Below the pieces are notes generated by a model. The model was not told the origin of the DNA. It saw only the letters and a list, made by a program, of their open reading frames with translations, and searched no databases. The position numbers and the translations under genes are program-made. From WJLY01 sp964562405 (GTDB lineage: Bacteria; Joyebacterota; Joyebacteria; Joyebacterales; Joyebacteraceae), in assembly GCA_964562405.1 (NCBI GenBank), contig CAZLTC010000007.1, positions 1-64,000 of the forward strand: a DNA stretch of 64,000 nucleotides, written 5' to 3'. Shown piece by piece: positions 25,377 to 34,575 of the stretch; the first letter of the stretch is position 1; each line of letters begins with the position of its first letter.

Positions 25377-27495
25377 GATCAGGCGCCTCTTCCGACCGGA
25401 GGCGGTCGCGATCATTGGCGCCTCTCACAACGAGAGCAAGATAGGCTACAAGATCCTTTCCAACATCGTGACCGGCGGCTACAAGGGCCGAGTATACCCC
25501 GTCAACCCCAAGGGCGGCGAGATACTGGGCATTCCGGTCGTCACGTCGATGGAGGGAGTCGAGTCCGGCGTCGACCTGGTCTGCACGTGCGTTCCCGCGA
25601 AGTACGCGTACGAAGCGGTCAAGAGTGCGGGCGAGCGCAAGGCCGCCTTCAACCTCGTCATCACGTCGGGCTTTTCGGAGATCGGGAACATCGAGGAGGA
25701 ACGCCGGATATACGACTGCGCGCGCGAGCACGGCATGCGCATCCTGGGACCGAACATCTTCGGTATGTTCTCCGCGGCATCTTCGATCGACGCGACGTTC
25801 GGTCCTGGCGGCATCAGGCACGGCGGCGTCGCCATCATCACGCAGAGCGGCGCGCTCGGGCTCGCGATGATCGGGAAGACCGCCGTCGAGAACGTCGGCA
25901 TCTCCGCGATCATATCGGTCGGCAACAAGGTCGACATCGACGAGGCCGACCTCATCGAATACCTCATGGAGGACGAGATCACCGACGTCATCTTCATGTA
26001 CATCGAGGGTGTCAGGCACGGTGACCGGCTGGTGGAGGTGCTCAAGGTCGCGACAAGGAAGAAGCCGGTAGTCGTCATCAAATCCGGCCGGTCGAAGCGG
26101 GGCGCCGTCGCCGCGGCCTCACACACGGGCTCGCTCGCGGGGTCCGACGAGATCTTCGACGCCGTGATGCGGCAGTGCGGCGTCCTTCGCACGGAGAGCG
26201 TCAAGGAGGCCTTCAACCTCTGCAAGTTCCTCCCGGACACCTCGATACCCGAGGGTGAGAACACGGTGATCATAACGAACGGTGGAGGGATAGGCGTCCT
26301 CGCCACCGACGCCTGCGAGAAGTACGACATCAAGCTCTACGACGATATGGAGGCACTGCGCACGGTCTTCGACCCCGCGACACCCGCATTCGGGTCGACG
26401 AAGAACCCGATCGACCTGACGGGAGGCGCCACGTCCGGCGACTACACGATGGCGCTCGACGCCGCGCTGGAGGACAAGAACATCGCAGCGGTGATAGCGC
26501 TCTACTGCGAGACGGCCGTCTTTGACGCGGACAACCTCGGTCCGATGATCAAGGAGAACACCGAGAGATACCGCGCGTCCAAGAAGCCCATCGTCTTCTC
26601 GGTCTTCGGAGGCGACGCCGCCGAGAGGAGCCAGGCGACGCTATCGAGGGAGAACGTCCCCGTTTTCGGCGACGTGTACGAGACGGTCGACTGCCTGGGA
26701 GGCCTGTACTCGTACTGGCGCTATCTCGAGAGCTGGACGGACAAGGTCGACGAGGCCGAGATCGACGTCCCCGCGATACAGGAGGTCGTCCGTCAGGCCA
26801 GAGCCGACGGGAGGAGGTTCCTGCTCGCCGACGAGGGGCGCGCGGTCATGCGCGCCACGGGCATACCGCTGCCGGAGTCGCACGTCGCGAAGAGCCTGGA
26901 GGAGGCCGTGTCGCTGGCCGACCAGATCGGCTACCCCATCGTGATGAAGGTCGTGTCGCGCGATATCCTCCACAAGAGCGACGTCGGAGGCGTCGCGCTC
27001 GACCTCGAGAACACCGATGAGATCATCGACGCCTACCAGGCGATCATGAGCAACTGCAGGAAGAACATGCCCGATGCCCGCATCCAGGGCATCCAGGTCT
27101 CGGAGATGGCGCCGGCCGGCGTGGAGCTGATCGTCGGCGGCAGGCGCGACCCGGGGTTCGGCCCGATCATCATGTTCGGGATGGGCGGCATCTACGTCGA
27201 GGTCTTGAAGGACATCTCGTTCCGCGCCGTGCCTCTGAACAGGGCGCAGGCGCTCGAGATGATGAAGGAGATCAGGGCGTACCCGCTCCTGCTCGGTGTC
27301 AGGGGCGAGGAGCGCAAGGACATCGAGAGCGTCCTGGACGCGGTCATCAGGATCGGAACGGTCATAAGGCGCGTGAAGGACATCTCGGACATCGAGATCA
27401 ATCCCCTCATGGCCTACGAACAAGGCCACGGGGCGAAGGCCGTTGACGTGAGAATACTTCTGTCGGACACCGCCGGAGGTGAAGCAGATGCGTAG
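25357..27495 (+). CDS. ADP-forming acetyl/acyl-CoA synthetase, fused alpha-beta subunits
   Basis: 712 residues. An N-terminal CoA-binding domain (V-A-I-I-G-A-S) is followed by a succinyl-CoA-ligase-like domain with the phosphohistidine segment A-S-H-T-G-S-L-A-G (~250). A C-terminal ATP-grasp domain starts near residue 480 (Y-P-I-V-M-K-V-V-S-R-D-I-L-H-K-S-D-V-G-G). Such enzymes make ATP from acyl-CoA, ADP and phosphate, a typical route in fermentative archaea and some bacteria. It overlaps the previous gene by 20 bases. Related Pat proteins add a GNAT domain to this scaffold; here the GNAT is on the neighbour instead. Confidence 0.93.
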   Translation: MTHAGPEIRRLFRPEAVAIIGASHNESKIGYKILSNIVTGGYKGRVYPVNPKGGEILGIPVVTSMEGVESGVDLVCTCVPAKYAYEAVKSAGERKAAFNLVITSGFSEIGNIEEERRIYDCAREHGMRILGPNIFGMFSAASSIDATFGPGGIRHGGVAIITQSGALGLAMIGKTAVENVGISAIISVGNKVDIDEADLIEYLMEDEITDVIFMYIEGVRHGDRLVEVLKVATRKKPVVVIKSGRSKRGAVAAASHTGSLAGSDEIFDAVMRQCGVLRTESVKEAFNLCKFLPDTSIPEGENTVIITNGGGIGVLATDACEKYDIKLYDDMEALRTVFDPATPAFGSTKNPIDLTGGATSGDYTMALDAALEDKNIAAVIALYCETAVFDADNLGPMIKENTERYRASKKPIVFSVFGGDAAERSQATLSRENVPVFGDVYETVDCLGGLYSYWRYLESWTDKVDEAEIDVPAIQEVVRQARADGRRFLLADEGRAVMRATGIPLPESHVAKSLEEAVSLADQIGYPIVMKVVSRDILHKSDVGGVALDLENTDEIIDAYQAIMSNCRKNMPDARIQGIQVSEMAPAGVELIVGGRRDPGFGPIIMFGMGGIYVEVLKDISFRAVPLNRAQALEMMKEIRAYPLLLGVRGEERKDIESVLDAVIRIGTVIRRVKDISDIEINPLMAYEQGHGAKAVDVRILLSDTAGGEADA

Positions 27496-28525
27496 GTTGG
27501 TCATTGCATCGACGCGCGGAGATGCGGGCAAGACAAGTCTGATCGTGGGGATGGGTCGGGCGGCGGGCAAGCCCTTCGGCTACGTCAAGCCGTTCGGGGA
27601 CAGGCTTCTCTACAGGAAGAAGCGCCTGTGGGACTACGACTCGGCGCTGGTGGCGGAGATCTTCGGGCTTGACCAGGACCCCAAGGACATGAGCATCGGC
27701 TTCGACCACTCGAAGCTCAGGTTCATGTACGACCTCGACGGGACCCGGAAGAAGCTCATGGAGCTCGTGAGCGCCGCCGAAGCAGGCAAGGACGCGGTGT
27801 TCATCGAGGCCGGGTGCGACCTGACGTACGGGATCACCGTCAATCTCGACGCGATGTCGGTGGCCGCAGCGACCGACGCGACCCTCGTGATCGTGGTCGC
27901 CGGCGACGACCGGGCGATACTCGACGACATGGCGTTCGTGAAACGCCATGTCAATCTCGAAGGAGTGGACTTCGGGGGCTTCGTCATCAACAAGCTGCAG
28001 GACGTGGACGACTTCAAGAACTCCTACGAGGGCGAGATCGCGGAGCTGGGTGTTCCGGTGCTCGGTTACGTTCCCCACGACCCGGAACTCACCTACCCGT
28101 CGGTCGGATACCTCTCAGAGATCCTCTTCGCCAAGGTGATGACAGGCGAGGACGCGCTCAACAAGGTCGTCAAGCACATCTTCGTGGGCGCCATGTCCGC
28201 GGGCGCCGCCAGCAGGCTGCCCGCGTGGGGCACTCCTGGGAAGCTCGTTATCACTGGCGGCGACAGAAGCGACATGATCGTGGCGGCGCTGCAGGGCGAT
28301 ACGGCCGGCATCATTCTCAGTAACGGGATATCACCGCCGTCGAGCATCATCGCGAAGGCTGCGACCCGGGGCGTGCCGATGCTGCTGGCCGCCGACGACA
28401 CGTTCCGCGTGGCCAAGCAGATCGACGATGCCAGCTACCTCCTCAGGCACGACGAGGAGGACAAGATAGGGCGCCTCACAAGACTCGTGAAGGACAACGT
28501 GGACATGGGGGCGATCCTCGGCTGA
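27488..28525 (+). CDS. BioD-like P-loop protein with DRTGG domain (Pta N-terminal-like)
   Basis: 345 residues. The N-terminal half is a dethiobiotin-synthetase-like P-loop ATPase (S-T-R-G-D-A-G-K-T-S near residue 8). The C-terminal half is a DRTGG domain (G-G-D-R-S-D-M-I-V-A-A-L, ~250). Together they equal the regulatory N-terminal part of long phosphotransacetylases, but the catalytic Pta domain is absent. A ligand-sensing role in acetyl-CoA/acetyl-phosphate balance is inference. ATG 27488 is eight bases after GGAGG and overlaps the synthetase gene by eight bases. Confidence 0.8.
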   Translation: MRRLVIASTRGDAGKTSLIVGMGRAAGKPFGYVKPFGDRLLYRKKRLWDYDSALVAEIFGLDQDPKDMSIGFDHSKLRFMYDLDGTRKKLMELVSAAEAGKDAVFIEAGCDLTYGITVNLDAMSVAAATDATLVIVVAGDDRAILDDMAFVKRHVNLEGVDFGGFVINKLQDVDDFKNSYEGEIAELGVPVLGYVPHDPELTYPSVGYLSEILFAKVMTGEDALNKVVKHIFVGAMSAGAASRLPAWGTPGKLVITGGDRSDMIVAALQGDTAGIILSNGISPPSSIIAKAATRGVPMLLAADDTFRVAKQIDDASYLLRHDEEDKIGRLTRLVKDNVDMGAILG

Positions 28526-28550
28526 GGCCGGAGACACGACACAACAAGAG

Positions 28551-28582
28551 GAAGGGGGCCGGTCGCACGACCGGCCCCCTTC
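28551..28582. terminator. Bidirectional terminator between convergent operons
   Basis: A near-perfect hairpin (stem of ~14 bp around GGGGGCCGGTCG, 3-4 base loop) sits between the stop of the plus-strand operon (28525) and the rsmE stop (28622). It can serve both strands; the minus-strand side is followed by CCTCTTGTTGTG. Confidence 0.8.
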
Positions 28583-28621
28583 AGTGTGAACGGGCGACGT
28601 GGCTCTCAGAGAGGCCCGTCC

Positions 28622-29401
28622 CTACGGCAGCAGACCTCCCAGGGCGCTCGAGATCATCGCGGCCATCGCGGCCGCCGCCCAGTCCGCCTTGAGGATGCGC
28701 CGACCGAGATCGACCGTGACCGCTCCGCGATCCGTCAGCGCGCCGACCTCCCGCTCCGTGAGCCCTCCCTCCGGGCCCACGACGGCAAGAAGCCTGCCCG
28801 CTCCGGCAGCGTCGCGAAGCGCGGACGAGAGCGGAACACCGCCCTCCTCCCACGCGACGAAGCTCGCATCGCTTCCGGGCATCAGGTCCGAAGCAGCCTC
28901 CAGCGTGGTCAGAGGCAGCACCTCCGTGAGGAAGACGCCCCTCGATTGCTTCGCCGCCGACACTGCCACTGCCCGCCAGCGCTCGAGACGATCGCGGGCG
29001 GAGGAGCCGCTGGGACGCGCCACGGTGCGTTCCGTCTCGACGGGTACGACCGCCGCTACGCCGAGTTCGGCGCAGCGCCGCACCACGTCGTCGAACCCTC
29101 TCCCCTTGGGAAGCGCCTGGACAACGGTGAGAGAAACGCCGTCGGCGCGTCGGTGCGTCGCGGTCTCCAAGACGGTGAGCGAGGCGCCGGACCTGTCCGC
29201 GGTGTCGACACGCGCGAGGGCCTCGACGCCCTCCCCGTCGATCAGGCGGACGGTGTCCCCCACGCGCGAGCGGGCCGCCGCGAAAGCGTGTCTGTGCTCG
29301 GGACCCACGAGCATAACAGAAGTGCCGGCGAGCGAGCCCGCCGGCACGATGTATGTGTCGAGCTTCCAGCCCTGATGTCCCCGGGACGTGAGTGGCGACA
29401 A
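28622..29401 (-). CDS. rsmE: 16S rRNA (uracil(1498)-N3)-methyltransferase
   Basis: A SPOUT-class methyltransferase acting on helix 44 of 16S rRNA. It is 259 residues. The SAM-binding knot motifs G-P-E-G-G-L-T-E-R-E and L-G-R-R-I-L-K-A-D are near the C-terminus, and A-L-P-K-G-R-G is mid-protein. The start is TTG 29401 after GGGGGAA; no ATG lies before the conserved region. It is the last gene of the heat-shock operon, a common place for rsmE. Confidence 0.92.
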   Translation of the reverse strand: MSPLTSRGHQGWKLDTYIVPAGSLAGTSVMLVGPEHRHAFAAARSRVGDTVRLIDGEGVEALARVDTADRSGASLTVLETATHRRADGVSLTVVQALPKGRGFDDVVRRCAELGVAAVVPVETERTVARPSGSSARDRLERWRAVAVSAAKQSRGVFLTEVLPLTTLEAASDLMPGSDASFVAWEEGGVPLSSALRDAAGAGRLLAVVGPEGGLTEREVGALTDRGAVTVDLGRRILKADWAAAAMAAMISSALGGLLP

Positions 29402-29425
29402 CTGCGTTCCCCCGATGCGAGCGGG

Positions 29426-30568
29426 TCAGTGCCTGTGGTCGGGCTTCATCGGGCCCGGCACCCTGCCCTTCGAGAGCTCGCCGAGGCGCTTCAAGAGCTT
29501 CTTCTCCTCGGACCCAGGCTTGGAAGGCACCCAGACGATGACCCTGACGAGTTCGTCGCCCGACCCGCGCCCGCGCAGATGGGGTATCCCCTTGCCGCGC
29601 ATCCGGAAGACCTTGCCCGACGGAGTCCCCACAGGGATCCTGAGCCGTGCCCTCCCGCTCAGGGTCGGAACCTCCAGGTGCCCACCGAGGGACGCGACGT
29701 CGACCGAGACGGTCATGTCGACCAGAATGTCGTCCTCGTGCCGCTCGAACAGCTCGTGCGGCAGCTCCTGTATGAGAACCACGAGGTCGCCTGCCGGGCC
29801 ACCGCGCGGACCGGCGTTGCCACGTCCGGGCATGGGGATGTAGTTGCCGGTCGACACGCCCGCGGGCACGGTGACCTCCACGACCTCGGTGCCCTTTGTC
29901 AGGCCCCTGCCAGAGCAGGCTTCGCACCGCTCCTCGATGATCTCGCCGGTTCCCGCGCACTTCCGACACGGTGACACGCTCTGGAAGGCGCCGAACATGC
30001 CCAGGTTCTGCTGCGTCCGGACGTGACCCGCTCCGCCGCAGTCCGGACACGACTTCGGGGAAGTGCCGGGCTTCGCGCCGGTCCCCGAACAGGTGCCACA
30101 CGGCACGAGGTGAGAGACGCGCACTTTCTTGTGCGCGCCCGCCGCGACCTCCTCGAGCGTGAGCTTGAGCCGGATACGCACGTCCGATCCGCGCTGCGGG
30201 GCGCGAGCCCTGCCGGCACGTCCACCACCCGTCCCGAACAGGCTGTCGAAGATGCTCTCGCCCTCGAAGGCCTGCATGAACGCGCGGAGCGCGTCGTTCA
30301 TGTCGTAGGTGCCCTGGCTGAACCCGGCGGGTCCGCCGGCGCCGGGGCCGGCCGCCCCGAACTGGTCGTACTGGGCCCTCTTGTCCTTGTCGGAGAGCAC
30401 CTCGAAGGCCTTCGTGACCTCCTTGAACTTCTCCCTCGCCTCGTCGTCACCCGGGTTCTTGTCCGGGTGATACTTGAAGGCGAGCTTCCGGTAGGCCTTC
30501 TTTATGTCGTCGGGCGTCGCGCTCTTCTCGACGCCCAGGATGTCGTAGTAGTCGCGGTTGGGAGACAT
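29426..30568 (-). CDS. dnaJ: Chaperone protein DnaJ
   Basis: A type I Hsp40 of 380 residues. The J domain has H-P-D (~33), followed by a Gly/Phe region. Four zinc repeats (C-G-T-C-S-G-T-G, C-P-D-C-G-G-A-G, C-R-K-C-A-G-T-G, C-E-A-C-S-G-R-G, ~150-215) and the substrate-binding C-terminal domains complete it. It stimulates the ATPase of the DnaK encoded 32 bases upstream. Confidence 0.97.
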   Translation of the reverse strand: MSPNRDYYDILGVEKSATPDDIKKAYRKLAFKYHPDKNPGDDEAREKFKEVTKAFEVLSDKDKRAQYDQFGAAGPGAGGPAGFSQGTYDMNDALRAFMQAFEGESIFDSLFGTGGGRAGRARAPQRGSDVRIRLKLTLEEVAAGAHKKVRVSHLVPCGTCSGTGAKPGTSPKSCPDCGGAGHVRTQQNLGMFGAFQSVSPCRKCAGTGEIIEERCEACSGRGLTKGTEVVEVTVPAGVSTGNYIPMPGRGNAGPRGGPAGDLVVLIQELPHELFERHEDDILVDMTVSVDVASLGGHLEVPTLSGRARLRIPVGTPSGKVFRMRGKGIPHLRGRGSGDELVRVIVWVPSKPGSEEKKLLKRLGELSKGRVPGPMKPDHRH

Positions 30569-30600
30569 TAACCTACCCTGCGAAACGCGGCAGCGCCGCT

Positions 30601-32541
30601 CTAGTTGGCGTCGTCGTCAACAACTTCGTAGTCTGCGTCGACGACGTCATCGTCACCGGCCGAACCGTCGCCTCCCGACGGGCCGCCCGTGTCCGCCGAC
30701 CCACCCGGCGCCTGCTGCGCGCCTTGCGCCCCCGCGTACATCTTCTCAGCAAGCTTGTAGGAGGCCTGCTGCAGGGCATCCATGTCGCTCTTGATCGCGG
30801 CCGCGTCGCCGCCCTTGAGCGTCTCCTTGAGCTTCGCTATCGCCGCCTCGATCTGCGACCGGTCGGCCGCATCGAGCTTGTCGCCGTGCTCGCGCAGCGT
30901 CTTCTCGGTCGTATAGACGAGCGCGTCCGCCTGGTTCCTGGCCTCTATCTCCTCGCGGCGCGACTTGTCCTCCGCGGCGTGGTCCTCGGCGTCGTTCACC
31001 ATCTTCTCGACCTCGTCCTCGGACAGGCCGCTCGACGCCTCGATCCGAATCTGCTGCTCCTTGCCGGTGCCGAGGTCCTTCGCCCTGACGTGGACGATGC
31101 CGTTCTCGTCGATGTCGAACGCCACCTCGATCTGAGGCATGCCTCTCGGTGCGGGCGGGATGCCGACCAGGTCGAATCTCCCGAGCGTCCTGTTCTGGGC
31201 CGCCATCGGGCGTTCGCCCTGAAGGACGTGGATCGACACGGCAGGCTGGTTATCGGCAGCCGTGGAGAATATCTGTTTCTCGTGAGCAGGTATCGTCGTG
31301 TTCCTCGAGATGAGCTGCGTGAAGACCCCGCCGAGCGTCTCGATACCCAGAGAGAGGGGGGTCACGTCGAGGAGCAACACATCCTTGACTCCCGCCTCTC
31401 CCGCCAGGATCGCGCCCTGGATCGCCGCGCCCACCGCGACGACCTCATCAGGGTTGACGCCCTTGTGCGGCTCCTTCCCGAAGAGCTCTTTGGCCTTCTG
31501 CTGGACCGCCGGCATCCTCGTCGTGCCACCGACGAGAACGACCTCGTCGATCTCCGACGGTGACAGCTTGGCATCGGCGAGCGCCTTCTTGGACGGTGCC
31601 ACCGTGCGCTCGATGAGTTCATCCACGAGCGCCTCGAGCTTTGCCCGCGTGAGCGTCATCGTGAGGTGCTTGGGCCCCGAGGCGTCCGCGGTCACGAACG
31701 GCAGGTTGATCTCCGTCTCGAGCGTGGTGGAGAGCTCGATCTTGGCCTTCTCCGCCGCCTCCTTGAGACGCTGGAGCGCCATCGCATCCGTGCGCAGGTC
31801 TATGCCGTTCTCGCGCTTGAACTCGTCCGCGATCCAGTCGATCACACGCTGGTCGAGGTTGTCGCCGCCGAGGTGCGTGTCGCCGTTCGTCGCGAGGACT
31901 CGTATCGTCTGCTCTCCGCCGTCCGAGGCGACCTCTAGTATGGATATGTCGAACGTGCCGCCGCCGAAGTCGAAGACGGCTATCTGCTCCTGGACCTTCT
32001 TGTCCAGCCCGTAGGCCAGCGAGGCGGCCGTCGGTTCGTTGATGATGCGAAGGACCTCGAGACCGGCGATCTTGCCGGCGTCCTTCGTCGCCTGCCGCTG
32101 TGAGTCGTTGAAGTACGCGGGGACCGTGATGACGGCCTTGTCGACCTTCTCGCCCAGGTACTCCTCAGCCGTGTGCTTCATGGCCTGAAGGATCATCGCG
32201 GAGATTTCGGGCGGCGCGTAGTGCTTGCCACGCACGTCTATCCGGACGTCACCCTTCTCGTCCTTGGTGACCTTGTAAGGGACGAACTTGATCTCCTCTG
32301 CCACCTCACCGTAACGCCTCCCCATGAATCGTTTGATCGAGAAGATCGTGTTCTCCGGGTTCGTGACCGCCTGCCTCTTGGCCGGCTGTCCGACCAGTCT
32401 CTCTCCGGTCTTCGTGAAGGCGACGACTGACGGCGTGGTTCTCCCGCCCTCGGGATTCGGTATCACGACGGGCTCTCCGCCCTCCATGACCGCCACGCAA
32501 GAGTTGGTGGTTCCCAGGTCGATCCCAATGACCTTGCTCAT
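30601..32541 (-). CDS. dnaK: Chaperone protein DnaK (Hsp70)
   Basis: 646 residues. The nucleotide-binding domain starts I-G-I-D-L-G-T-T-N-S-C, with F-D-F-G-G-G-T-F-D and V-G-G-T-T-R-M-P later. The interdomain linker reads D-V-L-L-L-D-V-T-P-L-S-L, followed by the substrate-binding domain and a Gly/Asp-rich tail. ATG 32541 was preferred over an upstream extension because homology begins exactly at M-S-K-V-I-G-I-D. Confidence 0.98.
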   Translation of the reverse strand: MSKVIGIDLGTTNSCVAVMEGGEPVVIPNPEGGRTTPSVVAFTKTGERLVGQPAKRQAVTNPENTIFSIKRFMGRRYGEVAEEIKFVPYKVTKDEKGDVRIDVRGKHYAPPEISAMILQAMKHTAEEYLGEKVDKAVITVPAYFNDSQRQATKDAGKIAGLEVLRIINEPTAASLAYGLDKKVQEQIAVFDFGGGTFDISILEVASDGGEQTIRVLATNGDTHLGGDNLDQRVIDWIADEFKRENGIDLRTDAMALQRLKEAAEKAKIELSTTLETEINLPFVTADASGPKHLTMTLTRAKLEALVDELIERTVAPSKKALADAKLSPSEIDEVVLVGGTTRMPAVQQKAKELFGKEPHKGVNPDEVVAVGAAIQGAILAGEAGVKDVLLLDVTPLSLGIETLGGVFTQLISRNTTIPAHEKQIFSTAADNQPAVSIHVLQGERPMAAQNRTLGRFDLVGIPPAPRGMPQIEVAFDIDENGIVHVRAKDLGTGKEQQIRIEASSGLSEDEVEKMVNDAEDHAAEDKSRREEIEARNQADALVYTTEKTLREHGDKLDAADRSQIEAAIAKLKETLKGGDAAAIKSDMDALQQASYKLAEKMYAGAQGAQQAPGGSADTGGPSGGDGSAGDDDVVDADYEVVDDDAN

Positions 32542-32665
32542 ACGTTGTCTCCCCTTTCCTGATCGCTCCGGGCTCCGGGCCCGGAACATCCTTATGGCTT
32601 CTCTGGACTTGAGCCGCGGGGTCGACCGACACACGGCCGATCGGCTCGCCGGGACGTCGCACGCT

Positions 32666-33214
32666 TCACTTCGCGACGACCACCCTCGAGCAGCGCAGCA
32701 GCTTGTCGCCCACCATGTATCCCTTCTGCACTTCCTCTACTATCTCGTCGGTGTCGTGCCCGTCCGAGTCGATGTGGGCCACCGCCTCGTGAAGAGCCGG
32801 GTCGAAGCCGGCGCCACGGGTCTCGATCGGGCTCACGTCGTACTTCCGAAGGATCTCTCTCAGGCGCCCGAGTATCATCTCGACTCCTGCCCTGAAGGGA
32901 TCATCCGGCGGCACGCCGTCGTCGTCGCCGCTCGCGATGGCCCGCTCGAAGTCGTCAGCCAGCTCGAGCAACGAGAGCAGCACCTGCTCGCGCGCCTCGG
33001 CCGACCACCGTCCGCGGTCCCGCTCCACCCTCTTCTTGTAGTTGTCGAAGTCCGCCAGCGCCCGCAACCACTTGGTCCTGAGCGCGCTCACCTCGGCGCG
33101 CAGGGACTCAATGTCATCACCGGCTGGCGGGGTCTGATCAGTGCCGTCTGATCCTGAGGTCGGCCCGTCGAGGGGCTCTTCGGGAGCTGTGTTCTCGGAG
33201 CGGTCACGAGTCAT
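32666..33214 (-). CDS. grpE: Nucleotide exchange factor GrpE
   Basis: 182 residues. An acidic, disordered N-terminus and long helical segment are followed by R-A-L-A-D-F-D-N-Y-K-K-R and the beta domain G-A-G-F-D-P-A-L-H-E-A-V. It releases ADP from DnaK. It lies between hrcA and dnaK in the CIRCE-controlled operon. Confidence 0.96.
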   Translation of the reverse strand: MTRDRSENTAPEEPLDGPTSGSDGTDQTPPAGDDIESLRAEVSALRTKWLRALADFDNYKKRVERDRGRWSAEAREQVLLSLLELADDFERAIASGDDDGVPPDDPFRAGVEMILGRLREILRKYDVSPIETRGAGFDPALHEAVAHIDSDGHDTDEIVEEVQKGYMVGDKLLRCSRVVVAK

Positions 33215-33320
33215 GTCTGGTTCGTCTCCATGTGTATCTTTTTGATGCGAGTCTTCACTTTGCGGCGCGCCATATCGTACGGCCCGGCGCGCCGCGGCGC
33301 TCGGGGCGTTCTCGTCCGGA

Positions 33321-34352
33321 CTAGCTCCTGGCGCCCAGCATCCCGTCTAGTATGCCCGATAGATACCCCACCAGTCCGATGAGCCGCGGGTACTTCATGC
33401 GGGTGGGCCCGATGACGGCCATGCTGCCCAGCCCGCCGCCCACGCGGTACGTCCCCACGACCAGGGACATGCGGCGCATGTCCCTACGGCGATTCTCCCC
33501 ACCGATCCTGACGGCGACCGCCTTGGGCGACTCGGGGCCACGGACAGCATCGACGAGCGCCTCGTCGCTGTCGAACATGTCCGCCAGCGACGCCGCGTCT
33601 CCCTCGAACTCCGGGTGCCTGAAGATGTACCTCGCGCCTTCGTAGTGAACGCTCCGCTCCTCCCCGGAACCAAGGAACTGGTGCCGCGCCCTCAGAAGTG
33701 CCTTCAGGACGCTGCGCACCTCCGGCCGGGTCCGCCGCATCCGGCGCATGAGAACCGACTCGGCGTCGGCCACGGGCTCGCCCTTGAGCCACGCGTTCAG
33801 CAGGCTCGACGCTTCCTTGAGGTCGTCCTCACTGACCGCCTCGCCCAGCGTCACAGCACCTGCCCTCGTCACCCCGGACCGCATCGTGGCCGCCGCGACC
33901 GCGCGGCCCGGATCGAGCAGTACCAGGTCGATGCGCTCGACGATGCCTGCGGAGCCTGGAGCCACGGAGACGGCCAACTCCTTCGCAAGCTCGCTCACCA
34001 TGCGAGACAGCTCGGTGACCACGGTCTCATGGTCCTTGCCCTGCAGCGCCGTCAGTTGCGAGTCTATCGCGTCCCGCTCCCTCCCCGATGGAACGGACGG
34101 CTCCATCAGGAAATCGACGTAGTAGCGATAGCCCTTGTCCGTGGGTATTCTCCCCGCCGACGTGTGCGGCTGGAGTATGAGCTTCTTCTCCTCCAGCGAA
34201 CGCAGAACGTTGCGCACGGTTGCCGAGGACAACGGGAGGGCACGCTCCGAGACGATGGCGCTGGAGCTGACCGGCTTGACGCATCTGATGTATGACTCGA
34301 TCAGCAGCCTCAGGACCTTCTGTTCGCGTTCCGAAAGCGCTGGCGCCGTCAC
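33321..34352 (-). CDS. hrcA: Heat-inducible transcription repressor HrcA
   Basis: 343 residues with an N-terminal winged helix (L-S-E-R-E-Q-K-V-L-R-L-L-I; S-S-A-T-V-R-N-V-L-R-S-L-E-E) and T-S-A-G-R-I-P-T-D-K-G-Y-R-Y-Y-V-D-F-L, the HrcA signature. It binds CIRCE to repress the operon, and GroEL normally modulates it. GTG 34352 follows GGGAGG and keeps the start downstream of the CIRCE element; a longer frame would place the operator inside the gene. Confidence 0.95.
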   Translation of the reverse strand: MTAPALSEREQKVLRLLIESYIRCVKPVSSSAIVSERALPLSSATVRNVLRSLEEKKLILQPHTSAGRIPTDKGYRYYVDFLMEPSVPSGRERDAIDSQLTALQGKDHETVVTELSRMVSELAKELAVSVAPGSAGIVERIDLVLLDPGRAVAAATMRSGVTRAGAVTLGEAVSEDDLKEASSLLNAWLKGEPVADAESVLMRRMRRTRPEVRSVLKALLRARHQFLGSGEERSVHYEGARYIFRHPEFEGDAASLADMFDSDEALVDAVRGPESPKAVAVRIGGENRRRDMRRMSLVVGTYRVGGGLGSMAVIGPTRMKYPRLIGLVGYLSGILDGMLGARS

Positions 34353-34375
34353 GGTACCTCCCAGAAACCTCGATG

Positions 34376-34402
34376 TTAGCACTCTAGGCTTGAGAGTGCT
34401 AG
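34376..34402 (-). promoter_or_regulatory. CIRCE operator (HrcA binding site)
   Basis: TTAGCACTC (34376-34384), nine bases, then GAGTGCTAG (34394-34402). It differs from the consensus palindrome by one base. It lies just after the predicted transcription start of hrcA-grpE-dnaK-dnaJ-rsmE, so bound HrcA would block initiation. Confidence 0.95.
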
Positions 34403-34410
34403 GCAGTAGT

Positions 34411-34439
34411 AAGATAGTGGGGGCCCCCTCGGGTGTCAA
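34411..34439 (-). promoter_or_regulatory. Promoter of the hrcA-grpE-dnaK-dnaJ-rsmE operon
   Basis: TTGACA (34439-34434), 17-base spacer, TATCTT (34416-34411). It is placed immediately upstream of CIRCE, the standard vegetative-sigma plus HrcA arrangement. Confidence 0.88.
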
Positions 34440-34444
34440 GACGA

Positions 34445-34477
34445 AAGAGCCCCCGGGCCGTGGGCCCGTGGGCTCTT
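34445..34477 (-). terminator. Terminator after lepB
   Basis: A stem beginning AAGAGCCC and closing GGGCTCTT, with a G/C-rich inner helix, is followed by TCGTCTTG on the minus strand. It separates the selD-lepB transcript from the heat-shock promoter. Confidence 0.7.
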
Positions 34478-34575
34478 CTGCGGCACGGTTCCTGATCGCC
34501 GGGCCGCCCCTGCCGTGCGCGTCCGCCGGCGGTACCGTCTGTGCTGAGGCCTGCCCGGCCGGCGTTCCCTGACGC

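Noticed and set aside
28581..30101. A 500-codon minus-strand frame across rsmE and dnaJ
   Set aside because: Out-of-frame reading of two well-supported genes; composition is Gly/Arg-rich nonsense.
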